Below, one piece after another: positions 51,915 to 61,895 of a stretch of DNA of 64,000 nt (position 1 is its first letter; each line of letters begins with the position of its first letter). The stretch is from Acanthornis magna (taxonomy: Eukaryota > Chordata > Aves > Passeriformes > Acanthizidae). Both the position numbers and the translations under genes were made by a program. Below the pieces are notes generated by a model. It saw nothing but the letters and a program-made list of their open reading frames with translations. It did no database searches and was not told where the DNA came from. The stretch is from the NCBI GenBank assembly GCA_036785705.1, contig JAWUZG010000361.1, positions 1 through 64,000 on the forward strand, in the 5' to 3' direction.

Positions 51915-53812
51915 TCCAAGGGAGGTACCGAGAATCACAAATAATTGGAAAATAAGGTCAAGTTTATATCAGCGGTTTCAAGTGCCATCTGGACAAGTTT
52001 TGAGAAACCTCTGATACCCGCCTTGGGGAGGAATACTTCCACCCCAAACTGGAGGATCAGGACTATTTCGAACAAAGGGTCCTTACGTTTTAGCCTTAGC
52101 CTGTGATTTATATAAAGAAGAAAATAGACTGTATCCTAATCTCAAGGAGATACTACAACCTTCTTCAATGCCATACCACATACCTTGTCTGGTTCATCGG
52201 ACATGCTAGCTGGGTTAAATGTAACTGCATACATTGTGGGAAAAACTGGTATTGTCATTCACAAAAATGGCAAGCTCATTGCGTGAAGTGTCGAGAGCGA
52301 AATTCACTCCCTATCCAGACAGAACTAGGGTTAACTCAAATAATAACTTTGCTCTGTGGGTGGGAATTTCGAGTACCTGTTGAATGGGAAGTACCCGAGG
52401 AACAATGGGAAACCACAGTTAAAAAGTGTCGAAGGCGATTTGCTTGGAAACTAATAAGGAGGAAGTGACAAGGAAATAGAGGGCAAGACCGGATTGACCA
52501 CTGTACTCGCCACCGAGAAGATTCTATAGCCCTGCTATGGGCAGCAACCCCATAGGCATGGGAGGTGGGGGTATAAGCCATACCGGACCTCTACTATTCC
52601 TCCTTGTGTCATTCATTCTTTGCCTTTTCCCTTATGGGATATAAGCAAAATCGTGTTGCAAATGCTACTGGACACTTTACTGGGAATGAACCCGAGGTTC
52701 CTTTTTTTTACCCATACTCATGTTAGCAATCAATGCTATGATCCATCCAAATTAGCTACTTGCACACAAAACGGGAAAAGATACTGGATTGCGGAAAACT
52801 TAGGAACAAGTGGTAGTAGGTTAGGAGAAAAATGTCCAAAAGGGGAAAAATGGGTTTGCTTCACTTTTGCCCTTAGTAACCGAGTCCAAGATTTGGTAAA
52901 GGAACAAACAGTAAACAAAAAGGTGAAACCAACCCAGCAATCCAACCCTGTATCAACCCCACGTCAGGATTTGTATACAAAACTCAAACAACAATTGGAA
53001 AAAGAAATGGAAATCTCAGGAGTAGGGAAAAACCTGTTTGTAGAACTGGGGGAAAGAATAAGTAAGGAACTAAACATTACCAACTGTTGAGTCTGTGGTG
53101 GGGCTTTAATGACAGAGGAATGGCCATGGAAGGGCACTAGCCTAGGCCCTGTAGAACTTCTTAAATGGAACCGAACAAATATGAAAGGAGAAAACCGGCC
53201 AGAAGGGTGGATTTTAAGTTCAATAGTGATAGGAGAAGAGTGCCTTTGGCATACTGGGGAAAACTTCCTTAGCAAAGTAGGAAATACTCCCTGTAAGAGA
53301 TATAAAGTTAGTAACGGAAGTTCTATAGGGTGGGTCCCAGAGGAACCAACTCTGTATTGGGCTCAGAAAGGAACCAAAGAAAAAACCTGCAAGTTTAATA
53401 ACGAAATCAAGCTTTTTCAATGTAATGATACAGGCAAAAATCCCTATTTTGGAATCCCAGAAATATCCAAATTCTGGGACAATATAAATCAACAGGCTTA
53501 AGGATTACTGGAAGGCACCAGATGGTCTATTTTGGATATGTGGAAAAAGAGCATACCCAAAACTCACCCCCCCGGTGGAAAGGGAGTTGCACTCTGGGGA
53601 TCATACAGACAGGATTTTTCCTTTTACCAGGACCAGATGGAGATCAATTAGGAGTACCAGTTTACGAGGACCTAAAAAGGAACAAAAGAGAACTGATCGG
53701 GGGGTTTCAAAAATGGGGAGAGGAGGGCTAGCCTCCTGAATGCATACTGGAAACATATGGGCCAGCCACCTGGGCACAAGATGGGAGCTGGGGTTATCGA
53801 AACCCGATTTAT
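51915..53812 (+). pseudogene. env: Provirus env surface-subunit remnant, interrupted
   Basis: Coding-like pieces lie at 52,103-52,468, 52,620-53,090, 53,109-53,501 and 53,522-53,731, separated by stops (TGA 53,088; stop near 53,500; TAG 53,729) and at least one change of frame between 53,501 and 53,522. Cysteine-rich segments (KCNCIHCGKNWYCH; ECLWHTGE) and a furin-type site KRNKREL followed by IGGF mark the surface subunit and the start of the transmembrane subunit. It cannot give a working envelope protein. The first piece could be a leader region rather than surface subunit proper. Confidence 0.7.
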
Positions 53813-54424
53813 ATGTTAAATCGAATTATAAGACTTCAAGCTGTTGTAGAGATCATAACCAACAAAACTGCTCGGGCACTGGAATTAAAATCAAGTCAAC
53901 AAAGGCAAACAAGAGCCGCAGTGTATCAAAATAGGTTGGCTTTAGACTATTTATTAGCTGAAGAAGGGGGAGTTTGTGGAAAATTTAATACATTGGACTG
54001 TTTGAAAATTGATGATAATGGGGATGCTGTCTTAGATATAGACAAAGATATCAGAAAAATAGCCCATGTACCGACCCAAAGATGGGAATCAATGCTAAAA
54101 GCTAACTGGTGGGATAAAGTATTAGGAATAGAATGGTGGAAAAAGCTGGGCTTCTTCCTTTTATGTGCAACAGATGGTTTGTTATTTCTTCCTTGCTTAA
54201 TTCCCTATTTTATTCGACTAATCACCAGTGTAGTCCAAGGAATGCAAGTAGTAATAATACCTATGGACTCAAAATGGGCCACATCTGAAACAGCACAAAA
54301 GATAATGGTGTTAAAGAAACGAAGAGAAGACCCCTTTGAAGAAGCAAAAATAATATGTGAAAAGAACCAGCGAGAAATGGAAATTAGAAAGCAAGATGTA
54401 TTGCTCAAGCCAAATAATTTATAA
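53813..54424 (+). pseudogene. env: Provirus env transmembrane-subunit frame
   Basis: An open frame of 203 residues continuing the frame of 53,522-53,731 after a stop. It holds the heptad-like region ([16 protein letters not shown]), the stretch [16 protein letters not shown] typical of gamma-type transmembrane subunits, a membrane span ([19 protein letters not shown]) and a long charged tail. In the disulphide motif the first cysteine of the usual CC pair is an aspartate (C-x7-C remains). Confidence 0.8.
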
Positions 54425-54442
54425 AAAAGAAAAAAGGGGAAT

Positions 54443-55076
54443 TGTGATGCATACATAATATAGTGTTGGCTTTTCGCAGATATTCACTGTGTGTATGGTT
54501 TTATTCTTTTTATATAGAAGTAGTCTTGTTATAAAGATAGAGGTATATAACCAATGTTTTAATTTCTGTTATTAACTAGATTTCGATATAGTAGTGAAAT
54601 AACTAATAGAGGTAGTTTAAAAGACTTTCCTTTACTAACCACACTGCCTGCTTGACTGGATAACACCCAAAGAACAGCACAGAGAAGACCCAACACTGAT
54701 ACCTGACTATCAGCCATAACCAGATCCAAGGACCATGGAGAAAAGCTCAAACTGGAGATGATAACCAAGACTGGAAGAAACCACAGCCAAAACCACACAT
54801 GCTCTAAAAAGGCGGGACCAAGGAGGAGCCATGCAAAACAGTTCTTGGAACATGCAAAATAGTTCTGAGAAAAGTTTGAACATGCATGAATGCTTATGAA
54901 TAGGCATGAGGCTGATGCAATACAAAGAGTACTTAAGATGACACCTTCAATGGCAGGTGTGCTTTTGGCTTAGGGCCAAGCACCCAGCACTGTTTCTTTG
55001 CTTTATTGTTTTTGTCCCCTATTGTCCTTTATTAAACTTTTAAATTTCAACAGGAGAGTGAACTTCGTTTTTCACA
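54443..55076 (+). repeat. Provirus 3' LTR
   Basis: It follows the env stop and a polypurine tract (AAAAAAGGGGA, 54,430-54,440). It starts TGTGATGC and ends TTTTTCACA, with an ATTAAA polyadenylation signal at 55,031-55,036 and TATA-like sequence near 54,515 and 54,545. There is no second copy at the 5' side, which agrees with 5' truncation. Confidence 0.8.
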
Positions 55077-55283
55077 GAACTAAAATAAGTTAACCCCGTG
55101 CCCGAATGAGTTTTGAGTATTCTGATCCTATGCACTTCATAGATTAGCAAAACCAGCAACACCTGACCAAACTCACAGCAAACTGGCTGAAAGAACCTAA
55201 AGCCTCAATGAGTTTCAAATCCCACAGAAACCCTAAGGATGTCACAACGTCCCATATTACAATACTTAAATTTCTGTTCTTAC

Positions 55284-55377
55284 CTTGGTGTTCCCGAGTG
55301 ATCCTTGGTACTGGGCCAAATGCTATTGCCGCTTCTAGCAACAAACCCCAAACTGCGTAAAAAGCACACAGAGCCAT
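55284..55377 (-). CDS. SEMA4D: SEMA4D exon 1: signal peptide
   Basis: Starts at ATG (context GAAGATGG) with a hydrophobic leader (MALCAFYAVWGLLLEAAIA) followed by FGPVPRITREHQ, the usual start of mature SEMA4D. It is 94 bp and ends in phase 1 at CAAG|GTAAGA. This is the only coding start seen. Any untranslated first exon lies further upstream (higher coordinates) and was not identified. No lesion in this exon. Confidence 0.9.
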
Positions 55378-57153
55378 CTTCAGTGTCCTTGCTTTTCGGG
55401 GTTCGCTGGGTAACTGTGTTTCTCTGGCAGATGAAATGCAAATCTCAGGGAGTATTAGAGACCAGGCAATTCAGATCTTGAGAGCAGTGCAATAAGGGAG
55501 GCTGGAACAACTGTACAAGTACATACTTTTCAGCAGATCACTTCAAGAGAATGCACATTTTCCAGGATGCTGCACACAGAGACTGCCCACGCACTCCACA
55601 GGCTGCAGAGCTGCTGAGAAGTGTGGCTGAGTGCCTTCTGTTTCGCTGGAGAAATAAATGATGCTGTGCAGAGAGGAAGGAAGAAGAAAAAGCAAACCAA
55701 ATACTGCCAAAAATAGCACTGATCTTGTAGTATTTCTACAGCTGTCTGCATAGCTTAATTTGGATACAAAATACATTGGTGAAAACCGTATTCTTAAAAA
55801 CAAAACACACACAACATGGCAAATAGGCAATAAGAGAAACCAATCATTTCAATCTAGAATCCCAAGTATAAATACTTGAAGTGTCAATTATGTTTAACGC
55901 ACAAAACTTGACACTCGCCTATTCTTTCAACAGTCTGTCAAAGAAAATCCCACCTCTCCAACAAAAAATAAAGATAACAAAAGTTACTATGACTTAGATC
56001 AGAGAGCAAACGACATGAGAAGTACAGCATTAACAGTAAGTATGATTACACAAACCTGCTGTACCTCCCACCCTCGGGATCCTACAGAAGTGGGCTCTAG
56101 CGATGGCAGTGAATTCTCGCAGGAAGCAGCAGATCGACTGTCCCTTCCAATGCCCAGAGAGACAGACCTAGGAGCTGTGCTCAGCCCCTTCCCCCGGGCC
56201 AAGTCTCTGATACACCGATATACCTGCCCCTCCTCGATAGCTCTGCTCCCCAAGAGAAAAGCCCTCAGCTAAGAGAAGTGCAGCCAGGTGCACTCCTCCC
56301 CCATGGGAGTTGTCTCTCTTAAGTACCGATCGTTATTGTCTCCCAGCAACGGCTGGGACAAAATCCCCGAAGAGGAAAGAAAAAACAAAAGGAAAAATCC
56401 TAACCTCCACCAGCACCTTTCCTCCAAACAGAGAATTTTACACACCCTGTTACTGCCTGCTGGTCGCTAACACACTGTGCACAGCAACTGAACCTTTTGT
56501 TCAGTTTAAGCTTGGAGACTGCAGTACATGAAATCTACTGGGATCTCTAATCTGGTTTCAAGGTTGCCTCCATAAATATTACCACTTCCGTATCTAGAAT
56601 ATTTGTAGATTACACCAGCCCCTAACTAATGCAACCAGAGCCATGTATTAGGAAAATGCCTTCCTTTTTCTCATATCCCAGGCTGGTAGATCAAAGCAGA
56701 CTGCACCCAACCCTCAACTGTCCTTTACACATTGATCAAAGCACAGAATGCTTTTTTGAAAAGGAAATGCCATTGAGAGTAATATGCCATGTGTTGTCTG
56801 AAAAAAGGATTTGCTAATAAAGATCCTGGTGTTATTCAAAATGTCAGGATGAAATTGCAAAGAGCCCGTTGTCACCTCGACCTCCAGTTCAAAGCACAGA
56901 CACTAGAAAGGAAAGCTTCCTGTCTCTGACCATCTCCTCCTGGCCTGGCTCTGCCAAAAGACCACGTGCAGTATCAATAACTGATACCATGTGAATCATT
57001 CCCCACAGCAGTATAAGAGAAACTATTTCAAAATACTGCTTTGATAGATGCTGATACCTCTCACAGCCAGGAAAGAGAGATCTAAAGAGCGGGAGAGAGG
57101 GTGGAGGACAGCCTACAGCACAGGGAAGTGCATGAAGTGGCACAAAATAATAT
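55378..57153. other. Region upstream of SEMA4D exon 1
   Basis: Unique-looking sequence. I recognise no coding exon. An untranslated first exon of SEMA4D may lie here or further right, but I cannot place it. Confidence 0.4.
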
Positions 57154-57375
57154 AGAATCACAGAATGGACTGGGTTGGAAGGAACCTTAAAGATCATCTC
57201 ATTCCAAACCCCCTGCCATGGTCAGAAACACCTTCCACTAGACCAGATTGCTTCAAGCCCCATCCAACCTGGTCTTGACACTTCCAGAGGTGGGGCATCC
57301 ACAGGTTCTCTGGGCAACATGTGCCAGTGCCTCACCATCTTCACAGGGAAGAATTTTCTCTGTATATCACAAGTG
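57154..57375 (-). mobile_element. CR1 LINE fragment
   Basis: Opens AGAATCACAGAATGGACTGG and continues GTTGGAAGGAACCTTAAAGA, the reverse complement of the 3' end of avian CR1. The CR1 3' end is therefore at 57,154 and the element reads leftward. The right edge is approximate. Confidence 0.85.
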
Positions 57376-58269
57376 CTGCCGCATCACCAGCTGTCAGTAT
57401 CTTCCTGCTGCTCATCCCAAACTGAAACAACCATCATCAGTTTCATCCCTGGCTCCCTGATGGCTCTGAGTCCCCTGGTGCTGACGTCCAGTTCTCAGTT
57501 CTGCCCTGATGTTGCAGGACATTCTCCGTGCCCAGACACGGCGCTGAGACTTTCCTCCAGTGCATAGCTGCACCTCTCAGTGACATGTGACTCAGCCAGC
57601 TGCACACATGTGGCTCTCTGCTTTCCTCGTGTGCCTGTCCCCAGGCTCGGAGAGCTTGTTTGCTGTCCGACCTCACACCCATACTTGCTGCTTGCGCTGT
57701 CTTCTATGAACTACAGTTCCTCACCCTCTTGCTGAACGGAAATTTTAATTTAAGGGCAAGAGGTTTTTCCTTTCCCTGTTTTTCACTCATCTCTGCCCAT
57801 GTAATCCCACAGTGCATCACTGTCACTGACAGCAAACTCCTCTGTTACATAAGGACAGGCACAAACCTGCCCTTCCCTGCCTGCCCTGTTTCCTTTTCTG
57901 TATTTCTGCTTTCCAGGTCTCCTCACCCCATTACCATGGGTGGATTTGGTTTAGTTCTGCTGCTACAGGTGTAGCCACTGGAGGCTCAATAAAAGTTAAT
58001 TAGTCTCTCTGCCAAACCCTTGCTATTATTGCACTGTCCTCATTAATGCACTTCTTAGTCTCATCCCCTCCTTGTGTGTGAATATTTTACACACACAAGC
58101 AATGGGAAATTTAATTTCCTGTGAATCACAGAATGATGTACTCCACTGCTAGCTGTACAAGGAGCGTGTGGGACATTAACAGCCTCTGGTAAAGGGCAGG
58201 CAACAATATTTCTAAATATTTGATTCCAGAAAATGCCTCCTAGTGGGATGCACTAACAGGATATTGATA
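57376..58269. other. Unassigned stretch between CR1 fragments
   Basis: Pyrimidine-rich sequence in which I see no gene or repeat family. Confidence 0.4.
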
Positions 58270-58405
58270 GAATCACAGAATAGGTTTGGGTTGAAAGGGA
58301 CATTAAAGCACATCTAGTTCCACCCCCCCTGCCATGGGCAGGGACACCTTCCACTAAACCAGTTGCTCTGAAACCTGTCCAAGTTGGTCCTGAACACTCC
58401 CATTC
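58270..58405 (-). mobile_element. CR1 LINE fragment
   Basis: AGAATCACAGAATAGGTTTG followed by the CR1-type text GGGACATTAAAGCACATCTA, in minus orientation. Short 3'-end fragment. Confidence 0.8.
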
Positions 58406-58594
58406 ACACCACTGGCAAATGAATCCAGGACAGAGTTTTAGAAACCAGGAAGGTTTCTCCAAGACAACCTATTTGCAAGGGGTATGTTGAAGAAAGCAAA
58501 CGTCTTGTGCACCTCCCCTGGCAAGCAGATTCAGGCACCACATCCCAGCAAGGTGCAGGGAGAGCAGACACCCAGACTTTCTAGTGTCAAACCA

Positions 58595-58818
58595 CACCAG
58601 GGGAGGCTTAGGCCAGACATTGGGATAAATTTCTTCACATTAGGGGTGATTAGACACTGGAATGGGCTGTCCAGAGAGGTGACTGAGTCATCGTCCCTGG
58701 AGGCCTTTAAGGGAAGACTGGATGTGTCACTGAGTGGTCTGGTTGATATCGTGGTGTTGGATCACAGGTTGGACTCGGGATGATCACGGAGGTCTTTTCC
58801 AAGCTAATTGGTTCTGTG
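58595..58818 (+). mobile_element. CR1 LINE 3' end
   Basis: Plus-strand CR1 tail: TTTCTTCACATTAGGGGTG, GGAATGGGCTGTCCAGAGAG, and the end GGTCTTTTCCAAGCTAATTG with GTTCTGTGA. Oriented opposite to the fragment at 58,270. Confidence 0.85.
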
Positions 58819-59202
58819 AACCTCTCCGCGAGCCCTGCACCGAGCGCGGTACCACCAGGCCCAGATGTGCGTGACTCCAGGGAGCTGCCGCCGCCACGCC
58901 GCCGTGACAGGGACCCTCCCTTAGCCCCGCTGGGCGGGAGGGACCCGCCGCCACCATTGACAGCCACCTACCTTCATCAGAGCAGCGCCCGCCGCCACGA
59001 CTGGCACCCACCCCACCGATCAGAGCAGTGCCCGCCGTGCCTTCCCCGCCCTTCGCCCTTCCCGCGGCTTCTCTCGCAGCCGGAAGCGCAGGTGGTCGCT
59101 TCCGGCCGTTGCTAGGCAACGCGGCATGGCCGCTTGGCCGTGGCGGATCCACTTCCGGGTTCGCGGCACTGTCACCGGGTCGGGGGCGGTGACAGCACCA
59201 CC
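58819..59202 (+). promoter_or_regulatory. TMCO1: CpG-rich promoter of the TMCO1 exon
   Basis: CpG-dense sequence just before the TMCO1 start. It contains a perfect RFX-type X-box palindrome CGTTGCTAGGCAACG (59,107-59,121) and ETS-type sites CCGGAAG (near 59,079), CTTCCGG (near 59,098) and ACTTCCGGG (near 59,151). No TATA box. This is the usual structure of a housekeeping promoter. Confidence 0.7.
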
Positions 59203-59272
59203 ATGAGCACCATGTTCGCCAACGCCCTCCTCATAGTATTTGTGTCCGTCTGCACCGCGCTGCTGGCGGAGG
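59203..59272 (+). pseudogene. TMCO1: TMCO1 first coding exon, isolated
   Basis: TMCO1 is an ER membrane protein that releases excess calcium from the ER and also belongs to a multipass-protein translocon. The exon encodes MSTMFANALLIVFVSVCTA then LLAEG, almost the family N-terminus (first membrane span), with a good start context (CACCACCATGA). It ends in phase 1 at GGAGG. The donor expected as GT is GC (GGAGG|GCGAGC). No later TMCO1 exon was found in the remaining 4.7 kb, where MHC-like sequence follows instead, so this is probably a partial duplicate. A very long intron continuing past the window cannot be excluded. Confidence 0.8.
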
Positions 59273-59904
59273 GCGAGCCGGGCAGGGTGCGGCTGTGTCC
59301 GCGGAGCCGCCGGCAGCTCCCCCGAGCGCTGGGAGAGAGCGCGTGAAGGGGCAGCACTGGGGGCCCTGGGGAGGGGCGAAGACCAGGGTAGGGGGCTGTG
59401 AAGAGGGGATCGGGGACTCGGGCCAGCGCTTCCCGCACCCACAGCACCTTCAAACCGCTCGGCACGTCTTACAAAAATAAAAAAAACAACCTCCCCTCAA
59501 AAAGACCCAAATAACAAGACAACCAACCAGTTCCACCCGCTCGTCACACGTCTTCCGAGGGACAGCAACCCTCTTCCGGCTCCTCTTTCTCCCGAATCCC
59601 ACCTCCTGCTCCTCCTCCCTCCATCCCTCCTCCGCCGTTCCCCAAGCCCCTCGCACCTCGCGGGAGGAGCGGGGATGGAGGCGGGGCAGGTCGGGATGCG
59701 CAGCGCGGGGCTCTCGGCTGCTCCCAGCCGGTGGGGGCGGGCGGAACCCGGCCCGGGGAAAAGGAGAGGGACACGGAAAATTGGGGACTGCAGATCCAAA
59801 CTGGGCCTTGGTGGGGACTTGCAGCCCTTGGGGCTCCTCTGGGGAGCCTGGAGATCCGGGAGGGGGGAACGCAGAGAGGGGTCGGGATTCCAGAAGGGCA
59901 GCAC

Positions 59905-60775
59905 TGGAAGTGACTGGGCTGTACTGGGATCACACTGACATCATACTGGCAGTGACTGGCATCATAGTGGGGGCAACTGGAACCATGCTGGAGCAACTGG
60001 GAGTGACTGGAATTGACTGCAAACATGCTGAGGGCTACTTGCATAGACTGGGAGTGTCTGTAACCGTACTGGGGGTGATTGGAAGCACACTGGGAGCAAC
60101 CATGACCACGCTGGGGGCAACTGGGAGCAAGGGGGAGTTACTGAATCTACACTGGGGGCAACTGGGCCTGACTGGGACCATGCTGGGAGGGACTGAGATG
60201 ATACAGGAAAGGACTGGGACTATACCGGGGGCAACTGGGACTAAAGAGGACAGAACAGCTGGCCCCATGCTGGGGGAGACTGGGATCACACTGAGGGTGA
60301 CTAGGATCATAGTGGGATTGACTGGGAACATGCTGGGGGCAATTGGGATTATGTTGGGGGCAACTGGGAGATACTAGGAGCAACCGGGATCATACTGCTG
60401 GTGACTGGGACCACACTCAGGATGAGTGGGAACAGCTGTGAGCAACTGGGATCGTGCTGGAAGCAACTGGGACTAACTGGGAATGCCTGAGTGCATGCTG
60501 GAAGCAACTGTGACTAACTGGGAATGCCTGAGTGCATGCTGGAAGCAAGTGGGATATGCTGGAAGTGACTGGGACATACGGGGATAACTAGGAGCTCACT
60601 TGGGCAACGGAGAGTGACGGGGAATGACTACGAACATGCTGAGGGCAACTGGGATATACTGGGAATGTCTGTAACGATACTGGGGTTGACTGGGAAAATG
60701 GGAGCGACTGGGATCAGTGGTGGAGAACTGCGACAATGCTGTGGGAAATTGGGAGTGACTGGGATCATACTGGAG
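59905..60775 (+). repeat. ACTGGG-type minisatellite
   Basis: Many degenerate tandem copies of about 25-35 bp built on ACTGGGAGCAACTGGGATCA and CATACTGGGGGTGACTGG. Apparent frames through it on both strands (for example 59,781-60,377) are repeat artefacts. Confidence 0.9.
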
Positions 60776-60813
60776 GTGTCAGAGCTCACGCCGGGGGCCC
60801 CAGAGGGGATCCC

Positions 60814-60992
60814 GGGAATTCCCAGGGATTCCCCCTTTCCCCCGCGCTCGCTCGGGCACTGTCGCGTCTCCCGGCCTGCGCCGCCGGAATCTGCCCGGTG
60901 ATCGGTGACGTCACGAGAAGCTCAAGCTGCCATTGGCGAGCAGGAAATAACCGCGCCAATCGCGGGGCCGGAGGCTGCTCTGGGGGCGGGGC
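60814..60992 (+). promoter_or_regulatory. MHC class I-type promoter: double kappaB, X2/CRE, Y box, GC box
   Basis: In order: GGGAATTCCC (60,814-60,823) and GGGATTCCCC (60,825-60,834), two kappaB sites as in enhancer A; TGACGTCA (60,906-60,913), an X2/CRE box; ATTGG (60,932-60,936), an inverted CCAAT that fits the Y box; CCAAT (60,956-60,960); and GGGGGCGGGGCC (60,981-60,992). This order and spacing upstream of an MHC class I leader is that of the SXY/enhancer A module that responds to NF-kappaB and NLRC5/RFX. The S and X1 boxes were not verified. The interferon element is not clear. Confidence 0.7.
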
Positions 60993-61009
60993 CGCAGCGG
61001 AGCTTCGCG

Positions 61010-61262
61010 ATGGCTCCAGCGCTGGGGCTGGGGGCGCTCCTGGGGGGGTTGAGGGCGGAGTGGCAGCCCCGGCACCGGGACCCCCCCCACACTCTCTTAT
61101 CCGGCACCAGGGCCCTCTGTACCGCTCTTCCTCTGCCCGGGGCTCATCCAGTTCGTGGTTCTTGGATACCTGCACGGGACCCGTTCGAGCGGGGCCGGAG
61201 CCGAGCCGGAACATTGGGATTCCCGGCCTAGGATGTGAGTGCCCCCGGCACAGCCACTACCG
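61010..61262 (+). pseudogene. MHC class I leader plus first alpha-1 fragment, decayed
   Basis: ATG at 61,010 starts MAPALGLGALLGGL, the opening of an avian MHC class I signal peptide, but the hydrophobic core and cleavage region are cut short and run into GLRAEWQ. About 100 bp later the text GGGGCTCATCCAGTTCGTGG (61,139) resembles the alpha-1 segment found again at 61,795, in a frame different from the leader. No alpha-2, alpha-3 or transmembrane exon follows. A normal alpha-1 exon is about 260 bp; here only about 120 bp can be aligned. Confidence 0.6.
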
Positions 61263-61279
61263 ACCTCTGACTCTGGAAC

Positions 61280-61720
61280 CTCCCTGAATATCGAGTTTTG
61301 GGAACCGAGGACCCCTTGCGCCCTTTTTCCCCTACAGTGAGATCCCCTCTGCACCCCCTTATATGCCCTGCACACCCTTTCCTGGCCATCCCGCCTCTCC
61401 CAATCCCCCGACCCTTTTTCTTGACCCTGGGACACCCTGGACCTCCACTGCTGCATTTCCCAGCTCCCAGACCTTCTTTCTTGAACACTGGGGTAACTCC
61501 CTTTGCTGGGCACAGGGATCCCTTGGATCCCCCCGTCCCTCCTCTCAACTCCCTGCACCCCCATTTCCTTCAACCTGAGACCCCCTTGAGACCCCCTTCT
61601 CCAGCACCGTGGCCCCATGCACCCCCTTATCCTGCACCAATTCCCCCGCACCCCCTTTCCCGCCCATGCCGCCTCTCCCTGCCCCCATGCCCCCCTTTCC
61701 TTGACCGTGAGACCCCTCAG
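61280..61720. repeat. C-rich minisatellite (CCTTGACCCTGGGACCCCC type)
   Basis: Degenerate tandem C-rich copies between the two alpha-1 fragments. Its reverse complement shares segments with 63,160-64,000, such as ATTGGTGCAGGATAAGGG. Open frames through it are artefacts of the low T/G content. Confidence 0.8.
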
Positions 61721-61774
61721 ACCCCCTAAAATCCCCGTGTCCCCCACGTTCCTCGCTGCCTGCCTTTCCTGTTT

Positions 61775-61895
61775 GTGGCGCTGTCAGAACCTGGCCCGGG
61801 GCTCCCCCAGTTTGTGGTTTTGGGGTATCTGGGCGGGACCCCCTTTGAGCAGGGCCAGCGCGAGGCGGAACACTGGGATTCCTGGAGCCGGCTGG
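61775..61895 (+). pseudogene. Second MHC class I alpha-1-like fragment
   Basis: Reads ALSEPGPGLPQFVVLGYLGG then TPFEQGQREAEHWDSW before a donor-like CTGG|GTGAGT. The PQFVxxGYxxG core is that of class I alpha-1 (second strand of the groove floor). It is only about half of an alpha-1 exon and has no acceptor-linked leader of its own. It is a tandem homologue of 61,139-61,262, and the match continues past the donor (GTGAGTGCCCCCGGCACAGC). Confidence 0.6.

Larger units (their letters stand above)
49407..55076 (+). mobile_element. 5'-truncated endogenous gammaretrovirus-like provirus
   Basis: Retained parts in order: the end of reverse transcriptase, RNase H, integrase, an env region and a 3' LTR. 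The 5' LTR, gag, protease and the first part of reverse transcriptase are missing. The RNase H/integrase organisation, a GPY/F-type integrase end, and an env with a furin-type cleavage site and a gamma-type transmembrane subunit place it with class I (gamma-like) elements. Several stops show it is not functional. It lies in the first intron of the SEMA4D copy in antisense, the orientation in which intronic proviruses usually survive. Confidence 0.9.
29691..55377 (-). pseudogene. SEMA4D: SEMA4D (semaphorin 4D / CD100) copy, intron-bearing and disabled
   Basis: SEMA4D is a single-pass membrane semaphorin (sema propeller, PSI, Ig, transmembrane helix, cytoplasmic tail) that signals through plexin-B1/CD72. 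I recovered 14 coding exons in order on the minus strand, with reading phases that join correctly and proteins close to SEMA4D. The copy is broken: TGA at 39,085-39,087 (third codon of exon 8) and at 38,666-38,668 (exon 9); acceptor AG replaced by AA before exon 5 (42,584-42,585) and by GG before exon 10 (37,839-37,840); an Ig-domain deletion in exon 14; and a one-base loss near 31,060 shifting the tail frame. Introns are kept, so it is not a processed pseudogene. SEMA4D is Z-linked in birds; a W gametolog or a segmental duplicate would fit. Its first intron holds a provirus in antisense. Confidence 0.9.

Noticed and set aside
55144..55283. Continuation of SEMA4D exon 1 frame to 55,144
   Set aside because: A consensus donor CAAG|GTAAGA ends the exon at 55,284, and the next family residues are found in exon 2 at 47,386.
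59544..60377. Long frames on both strands around 59.5-60.4 kb
   Set aside because: They run through GC-rich promoter DNA and the ACTGGG minisatellite; the repetitive text explains the lack of stops.
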